From assembly GCF_003002065.1 (NCBI RefSeq), contig NZ_PVZG01000010.1, forward strand, positions 1 through 64,000: a DNA stretch of 64,000 nt, in the 5' to 3' direction. How positions within the stretch are numbered: position 1 is the stretch's first letter; each line of letters starts with the position of its first letter. Position numbers and translations under genes: made by a program. The DNA comes from Pseudosporangium ferrugineum (GTDB lineage Bacteria > Actinomycetota > Actinomycetes > Mycobacteriales > Micromonosporaceae). Shown here one piece after another: positions 7,361 through 15,948 of this stretch. The notes beneath the pieces are model-generated. The model did not search any database and was not told where the DNA came from. It saw only the letters and a program-made list of their open reading frames with translations.

Positions 7361-8224
7361 GTGCCGTGGCACGGCCCGTCCCGACGAGTGCCCGAGGTGA
7401 CCGAGTCCGTGGCCATGTCCGCTGCCCGACAGTTCCGGTACACGCTGGCGGCGGGTGCTACCGCCATCGTGATCGGGGTGGGGTTCACGGTGGTCGGGCT
7501 CAACCGGCATGCCGCCGAGCCGGCCGCCGAGCGGGCCGGTACGAACGCGCCGCTGGTCACCGAGGCGCCGATCGACCTGAACGGCGCGGGTGCCGGGCCC
7601 GACCTGCTGTCGGACGACTCCGCCGGGTCGTTGCCGCCCTCGGCACCGCCGGCGCCGGCGCCGGCCACGAGCAGCGCCGCGCCCGAGCCGACCACGGCGC
7701 CGCCGACGAGGAAGGCGACCAGCAAGCCGAAGCCGAAGGTGACCAGGCGGCCGACCACCGCGCCGCCCGCGCCGTCGGCCGGCGGCAGCGCGCCGGCGAC
7801 CAGCGGCTCGATCCTCGAGCGGGTGCTCGGGCACATCAACGCGGCGCGGCGGGCGGAGGGGCTGCCGGCGTACACGCTGGACGATTCGCTGTCGAAGGCC
7901 GCCGCGCTGCACAACCGGCTGATGATCGGCGGTTGCGGGCTGTCGCACCAGTGTCCCGGCGAGGGCGGGATCGGCGACCGGTTCAGCGCGCAGGGCGTGC
8001 GGTGGAGCTCGGCCGGCGAGAACATCGGCTACGGCTCGGCGGGCGGCAGCGACGCGCAGATCGTCGCGGCGGCCGACGGGCTCACCGACAGCATGCTCGC
8101 CGAGGTCCCGCCCGAGGACGGCCACCGCAAGAACCTGTTGAGCAGCGGCTTCGAGCGGATCGGCCTGAGCGTGGTGCGCGACGGGGACGGTCTCGTCTGG
8201 ATGACCCAGGACTTCGTGGGATGA
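7361..8224 (+). CDS. Secreted/anchored CAP-domain protein
   Basis: Up to 287 residues. A membrane segment near the N-terminus (YTLAAGATAIVIGVGFTVVG) is followed by a ~100-residue Pro/Ala/Thr/Lys-rich linker. A C-terminal CAP (SCP/PR1-like) domain starts at ILERVLGHINAARRAEGL and includes AAALHNRLM, the cysteine pair GGCGLSHQC and SSAGENIGYG. Bacterial CAP proteins are extracellular; their biochemical role is mostly undefined. The start is uncertain. GTG at 7361 gives the longest form, while GTG 7409 or ATG 7415 sit nearer a GAGGTG and directly before the membrane helix. Confidence 0.8.
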   Translation: MPWHGPSRRVPEVTESVAMSAARQFRYTLAAGATAIVIGVGFTVVGLNRHAAEPAAERAGTNAPLVTEAPIDLNGAGAGPDLLSDDSAGSLPPSAPPAPAPATSSAAPEPTTAPPTRKATSKPKPKVTRRPTTAPPAPSAGGSAPATSGSILERVLGHINAARRAEGLPAYTLDDSLSKAAALHNRLMIGGCGLSHQCPGEGGIGDRFSAQGVRWSSAGENIGYGSAGGSDAQIVAAADGLTDSMLAEVPPEDGHRKNLLSSGFERIGLSVVRDGDGLVWMTQDFVG

Positions 8225-8399
8225 GCGGGAGGAGCGGCGCGAGCGGGCCCGCCCGGCGGCGCCGGCGCCGGCGTCCCGAGTTCGGGCCGACCCGGCCGTT
8301 CGGCCCGAGCCGCCCCGAGGGCTGCTGCGGCCCGGTGCAGCGGCGCCGGCCGAAAGGCCCGACGCGGCCGACCAGCTGACGCTGTGCTTCGCTGGTGAC
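8225..8399. other. Intergenic, no supported gene
   Basis: A 52-codon Arg-rich frame begins at ATG 8221, overlapping the CAP stop as ATGA. It has no recognisable features (RRRRRRRPEFGPT) and is not called. Repeated CGGCCG/CGGCCC words could form weak hairpins. Confidence 0.4.
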
Positions 8400-9032
8400 G
8401 TGACGTATCCCTGGCTCGAGCTCCCCGCGGACAAGGTCGACGAGGCGGCGCGGCAGCTGCTCGGCTGGCGGCTCACCGCCGGCGGCGTGACCGTACGGCT
8501 GACCGAGGTGGAGGCGTACAGCGGGCTGGGCCGGGACCCCGCCAGCCACGCGCACCGCGGGATGACCGGCCGCAACGAGGTGATGTTCGGCCCCGCCGGA
8601 GCGCTGTACGTCTACCAGATCTACGGCATGCACTTCTGCGCCAACGTGGTGTGCGGCGAGCCGGGGGTGGCCTCGGCGGTCCTGCTGCGCGCCGGTGAGG
8701 TCGTCGGCGGGCTCGAGGCGGCGCGTGCCCGGCGCCCCGCCGCGAAGCGGGACCGGGATCTCGGGGCCGGCCCCGCCAAGCTCATGCAGGTGCTGGCGCT
8801 CGACCGCCGGGCGAACGGCACGTCGGTGGTGGACGGCACCGGGCCCGCGACGTTGCACGAGCCGGACCGCCCGGTGGGCGCGATCGAGGCGGGGCCGCGG
8901 GTCGGGGTGACCGCCGCGCACGACGTGCCGTGGCGGTTCTGGATCGCCGGGGACCCGACGGTGAGCGCGTACCGGCGGCATGTTCCGCGCAAAAAGCCGG
9001 AACTGCCCGTACGGGAGCGCACCGGGCGCTAA
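8400..9032 (+). CDS. mpg: DNA-3-methyladenine glycosylase (AAG/MPG family)
   Basis: Base-excision repair glycosylase removing alkylated purines. The 210-residue protein has family landmarks: LTEVEAYSG with the catalytic Glu, DPASHAHRGMTGRNEVMFG, and YVYQIYGMHFCANVV. The C-terminal part includes GPAKLMQVL. GTG at 8400 gives the normal N-terminus. The gene precedes a small membrane-protein gene by 11 bases. Confidence 0.93.
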   Translation: MTYPWLELPADKVDEAARQLLGWRLTAGGVTVRLTEVEAYSGLGRDPASHAHRGMTGRNEVMFGPAGALYVYQIYGMHFCANVVCGEPGVASAVLLRAGEVVGGLEAARARRPAAKRDRDLGAGPAKLMQVLALDRRANGTSVVDGTGPATLHEPDRPVGAIEAGPRVGVTAAHDVPWRFWIAGDPTVSAYRRHVPRKKPELPVRERTGR

Positions 9033-9043
9033 CGTCCGGTGCG

Positions 9044-9526
9044 GTGAGATCCCGACTGGTGTTGCTGCTGCTGGACGTGCTGTGCCTGGCCGGCGTGCTG
9101 TGGTGCGCCTGGCTGATCGCCGGGCTGCTGCGCGGGGAGGCACCGCTGGCGACCGGGGTCGCGGTCCCGGTGGCCGCCGCGCTGGTGCTGCCCGGTTTCA
9201 TCGCCGGGATCGTGACCAACCGGCGGGCGCTGCGCGGGCGCCGGCCGCAGAGCTGGTTCATCCGCGAGGTGTGGGCGCCGCCGGTCGAGCTGCCCCGCTG
9301 GGCGCTGGCCGCGGCCGGGGTGGCCGTGCTGGCCTTCTGGGTCGCGGGGATCAGCGCCTTCGCCGGGATCAGCGAGAACCCCCGGCCGGGCGACCAGGCG
9401 CAGGACCGGCAGGTCCGCCACGAGCAGCGCTTCGCCCTGGGGGTGCTGGGCGGCGTCGGCGTGGGTGGCACGGCGACGGCCGCGGCGACGCTGATCCGGG
9501 ACCGGCGCAGCCGTTCACCTTATTGA
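9044..9526 (+). CDS. Small multi-pass membrane protein
   Basis: 160 residues with about four hydrophobic segments (residues ~4-27, ~36-58, ~88-110 and ~133-153). A basic loop (NRRALRGRRPQSW) follows the second. The start GTG at 9044 is chosen so that the first hydrophobic helix begins the protein; the frame upstream is antisense-like. No family was recognised. It is likely co-transcribed with mpg. Confidence 0.6.
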   Translation: MRSRLVLLLLDVLCLAGVLWCAWLIAGLLRGEAPLATGVAVPVAAALVLPGFIAGIVTNRRALRGRRPQSWFIREVWAPPVELPRWALAAAGVAVLAFWVAGISAFAGISENPRPGDQAQDRQVRHEQRFALGVLGGVGVGGTATAAATLIRDRRSRSPY

Positions 9527-9564
9527 CAGGTGCCGATATTGGCGTGCTTCTATTACTTCCAGTT

Positions 9565-9578
9565 TGACAACGTTGTCA
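9565..9578. promoter_or_regulatory. LacI-type palindromic operator before GH92 gene
   Basis: TGACAACGTTGTCA is a perfect 14-bp palindrome centred on CG, the hallmark of LacI/GalR-family operators. It ends about 30 bases before the GH92 start. A TTGACA at 9523-9528 and a second at 9564-9569 overlapping the palindrome are -35 candidates. Sugar-responsive repression is inferred. No LacI gene lies in the window. Confidence 0.6.
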
Positions 9579-9608
9579 CGTTGTTCTCCTGGAAGGGACG
9601 GCACTCCC

Positions 9609-12600
9609 ATGCTCCGTACCCTCGCCGCGGCGGTCCTCCTCACCGCCGCAGCACTCTCCGTTCCGCAGGCGGCAGCCGCCGCCGAGCTGAACCTCACCCA
9701 GTACGTCAACCCGCTGGTCGGCACCGACGACAGCAACTCGCCCAACCCGGTCGGCGGCGGCGCCGGCGGGAGCACCTTCCCCGGCGCCACCGTGCCGTTC
9801 GGGATGGTGCAGTTCAGCCCCGACACCCCCAGCGCCTCCCCGTCGGGCTACCGCGACCGCGACCGCACCATCGAGTCGTTCAGCCTCACCCACTTCAACG
9901 GCGCCGGCTGCCCGAACAACGAGGACCTGCCGATCCTGCCGGTCACCGGCAACCTCGGCTCCTCGCCCGGCTCGGCCTGGACCAGCTACGCCTCGGCGTA
10001 CACGAAGTCCAACGAGGTCGCGTCGCCCGGCTACTACAAGAACCGGCTCGACAAGTACGGCGTGGACGCGGAACTGAGCGCCACCACGCGTACGGGCGCC
10101 CTGCGGCTCGTCTATCCGGCGAGCACCACCGCGCGGGTGCTGATCAACGCCAGCCGCTCGGCCACCGGCGACCGCGACGGCACCGTCACCATCAGCGGCA
10201 ACCGCGTCTCGGGCGAGCACACCGCCGGCGGCTTCTGCGGCGGCCGGACGTTCAAGATGTACTACTCGATCCTGTTCGACCGCGCGCCCACCGGCGTCGG
10301 GACGTTCAAGGGCTCGTCGATCAGCGCCGGCTCCACCAGCACGAGCGGGACGCAGACGGGCGCGTACGTCACCTTCGACACCACGTCGAACGCGGTGGTC
10401 AACGCGACGATCGGCATCTCCTTCGTGAGCGTGGCCAACGCGCAGAACAACGCCACGGCCGAGGCGGCGAGCTTCGCGACCGTACGCGGCAACGCCTCCT
10501 CCGCCTGGAACACCGCGCTGAACCGCATCCAGGTCACCGGCGGCGCCACCGCCGACCTGCAGAAGTTCTACACGGCGCTTTACCACGTGCTGCAGAACCC
10601 GAACATCTCGAGCGACACCAACGGCGAGTACCGGGGCTTCGACAACGCCGTGCACACCGCCTCGCACCCCGTCTACCAGAACTACTCGGGCTGGGACATC
10701 TACCGCTCCTGGGCGTCGCTGGTGGCCCTGATCGCCCCGGACGTGATGAGCGACATCGTCAAGTCCATGGTCCTCGACGGCCAGCAGGGCGGCCTGCTGC
10801 CGAAGTGGTCGCACCAGACGATCGAGGACTTCGTGATGCCCGGCGACCCCGGGCCGATCATCGTGGCCAGCGCGTACGCGTTCGGCGCCCGCGGCTTCGA
10901 CCAGGCCGCGGCGCTGGCGCTGATGAAGAAGAGCGCGTCCGGCGGCAGCACCCAGGGCTACGTGCTGCGCGGCAACCAGAGCGTCTACCAGAACAGCGGC
11001 TACATCCCCGGAAACCCGTCGGAGACCCTCGAGTACGCGGCCTCCGACTTCGCCGTGGCCCAGTTCGCCAAGGCGCAGGGCGACACCGCGGCGTACAACA
11101 CGTACAGCACGCGCTCGCAGAGCTGGCGCAACCTGTTCAACGGTGAGTCGTCGTACATCCACACCCGCGAGGGCGGCGGGGGCTGGTCCCAGCCGCTGAA
11201 CCCGGCGCAGGAGAGCCCGTACGTCGAGGGCAACGCCGCCCAGTACTCGTGGATGGTCCCGCACAACCTCGGCGGCCTGATCACGCTGATGGGCGGCCCG
11301 GCCACCGCGGTGCAGCGCCTCGACCACCACTTCACCGAGCTCAACGGCGGGCTCGTGCGGCCGTACTTCTACATCGGCAACGAGCCCGAGCACAACGTGC
11401 CGTGGACGTACAACGCGGCGCGCAAGCCGGCCGGTACCAGCGACGCGGTCCGCCGGGTCATGACCGAGTCCTTCACCACCGGCGCGGGCGGCCTGCCCGG
11501 CAACGACGACCTCGGCGCCACCTCCGCCTGGTACGTCTGGTCCGCCCTGGGCTTCTACCCGGTCACCCCGGGCGCGGACACCCTGGCGGTGCACGGGGCG
11601 CTGTTCCCGAGCGTGCTCATCCAGCGCGGCCCCGGCGACATCACCGTCACCGGCGGCAGCGCCGCCAACCGCTACGTGCAGACCCTGTCCGTCGACGGCT
11701 CGGCGACCAGCCACAGCTACTTCCGGTACGGCGACATCGCGGACGGCGGCACCGTCGCGTTCACCCAGGGCTCCAGCCCGTCCGCGTGGGGCACCGGCGC
11801 GGGCGACGTACCCCCGAGCTTCGGCGACGGCCGCAACCAGCCGATCGCCGAGCCGGACCTGGGGGCGAACCTGGCCGCGGGCCGCACCGCGACCGGCACG
11901 GCGTCCTGCAACAGCGCCGAGTCCCCGGCCAAGGCGGTCGACGGCGCGATCGCCGGCAACAGCAAGTTCTGTTCCGCCTCGGCGCCGCAGTTGCAGGTGG
12001 ACCTCGGCTCGGCGCGTACGGTGAGCTCGTTCGTGGTCAAGCACGCCGGGCTCGGCGGCGAGCCGACGAACTGGAACACCGGCGCGTACACGATCTCCAC
12101 GAGCACGGACGGCTCCTCCTGGAGCGCCGCCGTCACCGTCACCGGGGCGCGGGCGAGCCGCAGCTACCTGCCGTTCCCGGCGCGCACCGCCCGCTACGTG
12201 CGGCTGGACGCGAGCCAGCCGGCCAACGACGGGAGCGGCACCGCCCGCCTCTACGAGCTCGAGGTGTACGGCAGCAGCAGCGCCCCCACCGACCTGGCCC
12301 TGCGCAGCCCGTCCACGTCGGACTCGTCGTGCGGGGCGGCCGAGGGCCCGGACAAGGCGTTCAACGGCAGCTGGCTGGGCGGCTGGGCCGACAAGTGGTG
12401 CTCGACGGGCGCCACGAAGTGGGTGCAGGCCGACCTCGGCAGCCGCCGGCGGGTGTCCACCGTGGTGATCCGACACGCCGGTGCCGGCGGCGAATATCCG
12501 GCCTGGAACACCCGCGACTTCGACGTCCAGACCTCGGACGACGGGTCCTCGTGGACCACCCGGGCACAGGTCCGCGGCAACACCGCGGACAGCACCTCGA

Positions 12601-12701
12601 CAGCGGTCGATGTCGATGCCCGGTATCTTCGTATATCCGTGGTGACGCCCGCCTCCGACGGAAACGCCGCCGCGCGCCTCTACGAAGTGCTCGTGAACTG
12701 A
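9609..12701 (+). CDS. Secreted GH92 alpha-mannosidase with two F5/8C domains
   Basis: 1030 residues. The N-terminal signal peptide is ~25 residues (LRTLAAAVLLTAAALSVPQA). A GH92 catalytic region follows (about 28-740), with NPLVGTDDSN, FPGATVPFGMVQFSPDTP, NEPEHNVPW (~590) and GNDDLGATSAWYVWSALGFY (~630). GH92 enzymes are calcium-dependent exo-alpha-mannosidases. Two C-terminal F5/8-type-C (discoidin/CBM32-like) modules start near residues 753 and 894. They presumably bind the glycan substrate. The ATG at 9609 begins the signal peptide with GGAAGGGA upstream. The preceding palindrome suggests substrate-induced expression. Confidence 0.92.
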   Translation: MLRTLAAAVLLTAAALSVPQAAAAAELNLTQYVNPLVGTDDSNSPNPVGGGAGGSTFPGATVPFGMVQFSPDTPSASPSGYRDRDRTIESFSLTHFNGAGCPNNEDLPILPVTGNLGSSPGSAWTSYASAYTKSNEVASPGYYKNRLDKYGVDAELSATTRTGALRLVYPASTTARVLINASRSATGDRDGTVTISGNRVSGEHTAGGFCGGRTFKMYYSILFDRAPTGVGTFKGSSISAGSTSTSGTQTGAYVTFDTTSNAVVNATIGISFVSVANAQNNATAEAASFATVRGNASSAWNTALNRIQVTGGATADLQKFYTALYHVLQNPNISSDTNGEYRGFDNAVHTASHPVYQNYSGWDIYRSWASLVALIAPDVMSDIVKSMVLDGQQGGLLPKWSHQTIEDFVMPGDPGPIIVASAYAFGARGFDQAAALALMKKSASGGSTQGYVLRGNQSVYQNSGYIPGNPSETLEYAASDFAVAQFAKAQGDTAAYNTYSTRSQSWRNLFNGESSYIHTREGGGGWSQPLNPAQESPYVEGNAAQYSWMVPHNLGGLITLMGGPATAVQRLDHHFTELNGGLVRPYFYIGNEPEHNVPWTYNAARKPAGTSDAVRRVMTESFTTGAGGLPGNDDLGATSAWYVWSALGFYPVTPGADTLAVHGALFPSVLIQRGPGDITVTGGSAANRYVQTLSVDGSATSHSYFRYGDIADGGTVAFTQGSSPSAWGTGAGDVPPSFGDGRNQPIAEPDLGANLAAGRTATGTASCNSAESPAKAVDGAIAGNSKFCSASAPQLQVDLGSARTVSSFVVKHAGLGGEPTNWNTGAYTISTSTDGSSWSAAVTVTGARASRSYLPFPARTARYVRLDASQPANDGSGTARLYELEVYGSSSAPTDLALRSPSTSDSSCGAAEGPDKAFNGSWLGGWADKWCSTGATKWVQADLGSRRRVSTVVIRHAGAGGEYPAWNTRDFDVQTSDDGSSWTTRAQVRGNTADSTSTAVDVDARYLRISVVTPASDGNAAARLYEVLVN

Positions 12702-12707
12702 GATACC

Positions 12708-12746
12708 CCCGGGGTGGGGGTCGGGTCCCGCGACTCCCACCCCGGG
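12708..12746. terminator. Bidirectional terminator hairpin
   Basis: 16-base arms, CCCGGGGTGGGGGTCG (12708-12723) and CGACTCCCACCCCGGG (12731-12746), pair with one mismatch around a 7-base loop. The hairpin lies between convergent GH92 and nnrD. It has no strong U-tract, as is usual in actinobacteria. Confidence 0.75.
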
Positions 12747-12765
12747 CCTCAGCCCGTCCGGCGGT

Positions 12766-13635
12766 TCAGACCGTGGCGATCGTGTAGGCCACCTCGTCGA
12801 CCAGCTCGCGGGCCAGGAACCCGGTACGCCCGAACCGTGGCGCCAGCCGCTGGCCGCTCACCGAATGCGCGAACGCCGCCCAGCACGCCGCCTGCGCCGG
12901 CTCGGCACCGCGGCCCAGCAGCCCGGCCACGATCCCGGCGCGCACGTCGCCGCTGCCCGACGTGCCCAGCCCGGCGTCGCCGCTCTCCTCGCGCCAGGCC
13001 CGCCCGTCCGGGGCGGCGATGTGCCCGTAGAGCGAGACCGTGCAGTCGTAGCGGTGCGCCAGCTCCCTCGCCTCGGCGGCCAGGTCCTCGCGCGGCTTGC
13101 GGCCCAGCAGGTGCTCGGCCTCGGTCACGTTCGGGGTGAGGACCACCGGCTGCGGGCGGCCGGCGAGCAGGTCCGGCTCCTTGCTGAGGGCGCCCAGGGC
13201 GTACGCGTCCAGCACCACCGCGGCCTCCTTGCCGGCGGCGTCCAGCACCCGGTGCAGCAGCCGCCCGGTCTCGCCCACGTCGTCGAGGCCGGACCCGATG
13301 GCCAGCACGTCCGCGCCGGCGGCGAGTTCCAGCAGCTGGTCCGGTACGTCCCCGGCGACCGAGCCGCCGTCGGTCTCGGGCAGGCCCACGACCTTGGCCT
13401 CGGGCACCGCGATGCTCAGCGCCGCCGCGGTCGACCCGGTCACCGCGAGTTGCAGCCGCCCGGCGCCGGCCCGCAGCGCCGCCACCCCGGCGAGCAGCAC
13501 CGCCCCGGGCGTGAACCGGGACCCGCCGACGACCAGCACGGTCCCCCGCGACTCCTTGCCGCCCTGCGGGTCCGGCAGCGGCCACGCGCGCAGCACCCGA
13601 GGGGTGATGACCTGCTCCTCAGACGGGCTCGGCAT
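12766..13635 (-). CDS. nnrD: ADP-dependent NAD(P)H-hydrate dehydratase
   Basis: Repairs hydrated NAD(P)H in the cytosol, normally together with the NnrE epimerase. 289 residues of the YjeF C-terminal/ribokinase-like fold: RGTVLVVGGSRFTPGAVLLA (ATP/substrate loop), VVLTPNVTEAEHLLG, and the catalytic region GTSGSGDVRAG (usual form GTGGSGDVLAG, so Thr-Ser replaces Thr-Gly). No NnrE domain is present, so this is the stand-alone dehydratase. Its start overlaps the end of the phosphatase gene by 17 bases. Confidence 0.9.
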   Translation of the reverse strand: MPSPSEEQVITPRVLRAWPLPDPQGGKESRGTVLVVGGSRFTPGAVLLAGVAALRAGAGRLQLAVTGSTAAALSIAVPEAKVVGLPETDGGSVAGDVPDQLLELAAGADVLAIGSGLDDVGETGRLLHRVLDAAGKEAAVVLDAYALGALSKEPDLLAGRPQPVVLTPNVTEAEHLLGRKPREDLAAEARELAHRYDCTVSLYGHIAAPDGRAWREESGDAGLGTSGSGDVRAGIVAGLLGRGAEPAQAACWAAFAHSVSGQRLAPRFGRTGFLARELVDEVAYTIATV

Positions 13636-14347
13636 CGACGTCCTCCTGCCTCGTGGCGGGTGCGCCCTCCCGGTGCAGGTGGACGACCTCGTTGAACAGC
13701 TCCGCCCGCAGCGCGCCGCCGTGCCGCCGCCAGCTGCTGATCGAGCAGTTGGCCACCGTGGTGGCGTGCGCGACCTCCATCAGCTCGGCCTCGCTGAGCC
13801 GCTCCGCGAGGTAGCGTACGAGCAGCACGGTCGCCTCGTGGCCGAACAGCAGGACCCGCCCGTCCAGGTGATCCGCGCGCAGCTCCCGCAGCAGGGCGCG
13901 CAGCCGCAGCAGCACGTCGGCCCAGGACTCGCCGCCGGGCGGCCGGTAGTAGAACTTGCCGAGCCGGGCCCGCCGCGCGAACTCCTCCGGCAGCCGCGCC
14001 CGCACCCCGCGCGCGGTCAGCAGGTCGAGCACGCCCAGCTCGCGGTCCCGCAGCCGCTCGTCGACCACCATGTCGATGCCGCTGCCGGCCAGCGCCAGCT
14101 CGGCGGTCTGCCGGGTCCGCAGGTACGGCGACACGACCGCCACCCCGGGCCGCTCGTCCCCGGGCAGCCCGGCGAGCCATGCGCCCACCGCCTCAGCCTG
14201 CTCACGCCCGGTGCCGGACAACGGCACGTCGGCGTCCCGCTCCGGAATCTCGATCGCCTCGAGCCCGCCGGTCTCGGCTTCCTCGGCGATCACATTGCCC
14301 GTACTCTGGCCGTGCCGGACGACCCCGAGCCACTGCAGTTGCTCCAT
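13619..14347 (-). CDS. Histidine phosphatase family protein
   Basis: 242 residues of the phosphoglycerate-mutase-like fold. The N-terminal catalytic RHG motif is in VVRHGQSTGN (residues ~9-18). SPYLRTRQTAEL follows near 75. The second catalytic His is in LLFGHEATVLLVRYL. Substrate cannot be inferred. It is translationally linked to nnrD (17-base overlap) and divergent from the GH51 gene with a 51-base gap. Confidence 0.88.
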   Translation of the reverse strand: MEQLQWLGVVRHGQSTGNVIAEEAETGGLEAIEIPERDADVPLSGTGREQAEAVGAWLAGLPGDERPGVAVVSPYLRTRQTAELALAGSGIDMVVDERLRDRELGVLDLLTARGVRARLPEEFARRARLGKFYYRPPGGESWADVLLRLRALLRELRADHLDGRVLLFGHEATVLLVRYLAERLSEAELMEVAHATTVANCSISSWRRHGGALRAELFNEVVHLHREGAPATRQEDVDAEPV

Positions 14348-14398
14348 GACCCGCTCTTTACCCGTCCGGCGGCACGCTACGCCGCAGAAGGAGTGGCC

Positions 14399-15877
14399 AT
14401 GCACGTCGCGTCCCTCATCGTCGACCCCGCCTACCGGATCGGGGAGGTGGATCCCCGGCTGTACGGCTCGTTCGTCGAGCATCTGGGCCGCTGCGTCTAC
14501 ACGGGCATCTACGAGCCCGGACACCCGAGCGCCGACCCGGACGGCTTCCGGACGGACGTCACGGAGCTGGTCCGGGAGCTGGGTGTGCCGATCGTGCGCT
14601 ACCCCGGCGGGAACTTCGTCTCCGGCTACCGCTGGGAGGACGGGATCGGTCCGGTGTCCGAGCGGCCGGCCCGCCTGGATCTGGCCTGGCGCTCGCTGGA
14701 GACGAACCGGGTCGGGGTCGGCGAGTTCGTCGCCTGGGCGCGTACGGCCGGGGTCGAACCGATGATGGCGGTCAACCTCGGCACCCGGGGCCTCGACGCC
14801 GCCCGGTCGCTGGTGGAGTACTGCAACCTGCCCGGCGGCACCTACTGGTCCGATCTGCGGGGCGGTTCGCCGTACGGAATCCGGACCTGGTGTCTGGGCA
14901 ACGAGATGGACGGGCCCTGGCAGATCGGGCACAAGACCGCCCACGAGTACGGCCGCCTCGCGCTGGAGACGGCCAAGGCGATGCGCCAGGTCGACCCGTC
15001 GATCGAGCTCGTCGCGTGCGGCAGCTCCAGCCGGCAGATGCCCACCTTCGGGGCGTGGGAGGCGACCGTGCTGGGTGAGACGTACGACGCGGTCGACTAC
15101 GTGTCGATGCACGCGTACTACCAGCAGCACGGCGACGACCGGGACAGCTTCCTGGCGGCGGCCACGGACATGGACGGCTTCATCGACGACCTGGTGGCCA
15201 CGGCCGACCACGTCCGCGCCGTGGGCCGGCACCGCAAGCGGCTGCACCTCAGCTTCGACGAGTGGAACGTCTGGTACCAGAGCCGCTTCGCCGGAGAGAC
15301 CCACCTGGAGATCGCGGAGACCCCGCGGCTGATCGAGGACGTCTACTCGGTCACCGACGCGGTGGTGGTCGGCAACCTGCTGATCAGCCTGCTGCGGCAC
15401 GCCGACCGGGTGCGCATCGGCTGCCTCGCCCAGCTGGTCAACGTGATCGCCCCGATCATGACCGAGCCGGGCGGGGAGGTGTGGCGGCAGGCGTCGTTCC
15501 ACCCGTTCGCCCTCACGTCGCGGTACGGCCGCGGCACGGTCCTGCGCCCCGCGATCGACTCTCCCGTGCACGAGACGCAGCGGTACGGCGAGGTGCCGCT
15601 GCTCGACGCGGTCGCGGTGCAGTCCGCGGACGAGGTGGTGATCTTCGCCGTGAACCGGTCGCAGACCACGCCGATGGCGCTCGGGGTGGACGTACGGTCG
15701 CTGTCGCCGGCCCGGGCCACCCACACGGCCCTCTTCGACGACGACCCGGACGCGGTGAACACCCGCGAGCAGCCCGATCGGGTGACACCGCGCGCCCTGG
15801 ACGACCCGGAGCTGGACGGCGGCCGGCTGGAGGCGGTGCTGCCACCGCTGTCCTGGAACATGATCCGGCTCGGCTGA
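14399..15877 (+). CDS. abfA: GH51 alpha-L-arabinofuranosidase
   Basis: 492-residue retaining glycosidase that releases terminal arabinofuranose from arabinoxylan/arabinan oligosaccharides. The acid/base Glu is in WCLGNEMDGPW (~168) and the nucleophile Glu in SFDEWNVWY (~287). A C-terminal beta domain follows. There is no signal peptide, so it is intracellular and probably acts on imported oligosaccharides. AAGGAG lies 6 bases before the ATG. I saw no LacI-type palindrome in the short divergent gap. Confidence 0.93.
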   Translation: MHVASLIVDPAYRIGEVDPRLYGSFVEHLGRCVYTGIYEPGHPSADPDGFRTDVTELVRELGVPIVRYPGGNFVSGYRWEDGIGPVSERPARLDLAWRSLETNRVGVGEFVAWARTAGVEPMMAVNLGTRGLDAARSLVEYCNLPGGTYWSDLRGGSPYGIRTWCLGNEMDGPWQIGHKTAHEYGRLALETAKAMRQVDPSIELVACGSSSRQMPTFGAWEATVLGETYDAVDYVSMHAYYQQHGDDRDSFLAAATDMDGFIDDLVATADHVRAVGRHRKRLHLSFDEWNVWYQSRFAGETHLEIAETPRLIEDVYSVTDAVVVGNLLISLLRHADRVRIGCLAQLVNVIAPIMTEPGGEVWRQASFHPFALTSRYGRGTVLRPAIDSPVHETQRYGEVPLLDAVAVQSADEVVIFAVNRSQTTPMALGVDVRSLSPARATHTALFDDDPDAVNTREQPDRVTPRALDDPELDGGRLEAVLPPLSWNMIRLG

Positions 15878-15948
15878 CCGCTTGTTAAATCTCCATAAAG
15901 TCGACCCAGTTAGTAGACAAGGCAGGGATTCTCGCCGAGACTCAGGCG

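Noticed and set aside
8221..8379. Arg-rich 52-codon ORF overlapping the CAP stop
   Set aside because: Extreme RRRRRRRP composition, no homologue known to me, and the same DNA forms repeated CGGCCG words.
9576..12740. Minus-strand open frame opposite the GH92 gene
   Set aside because: The plus strand encodes a complete signal-peptide glycosidase with family motifs; the minus frame has Val/Gly/Arg-only composition.
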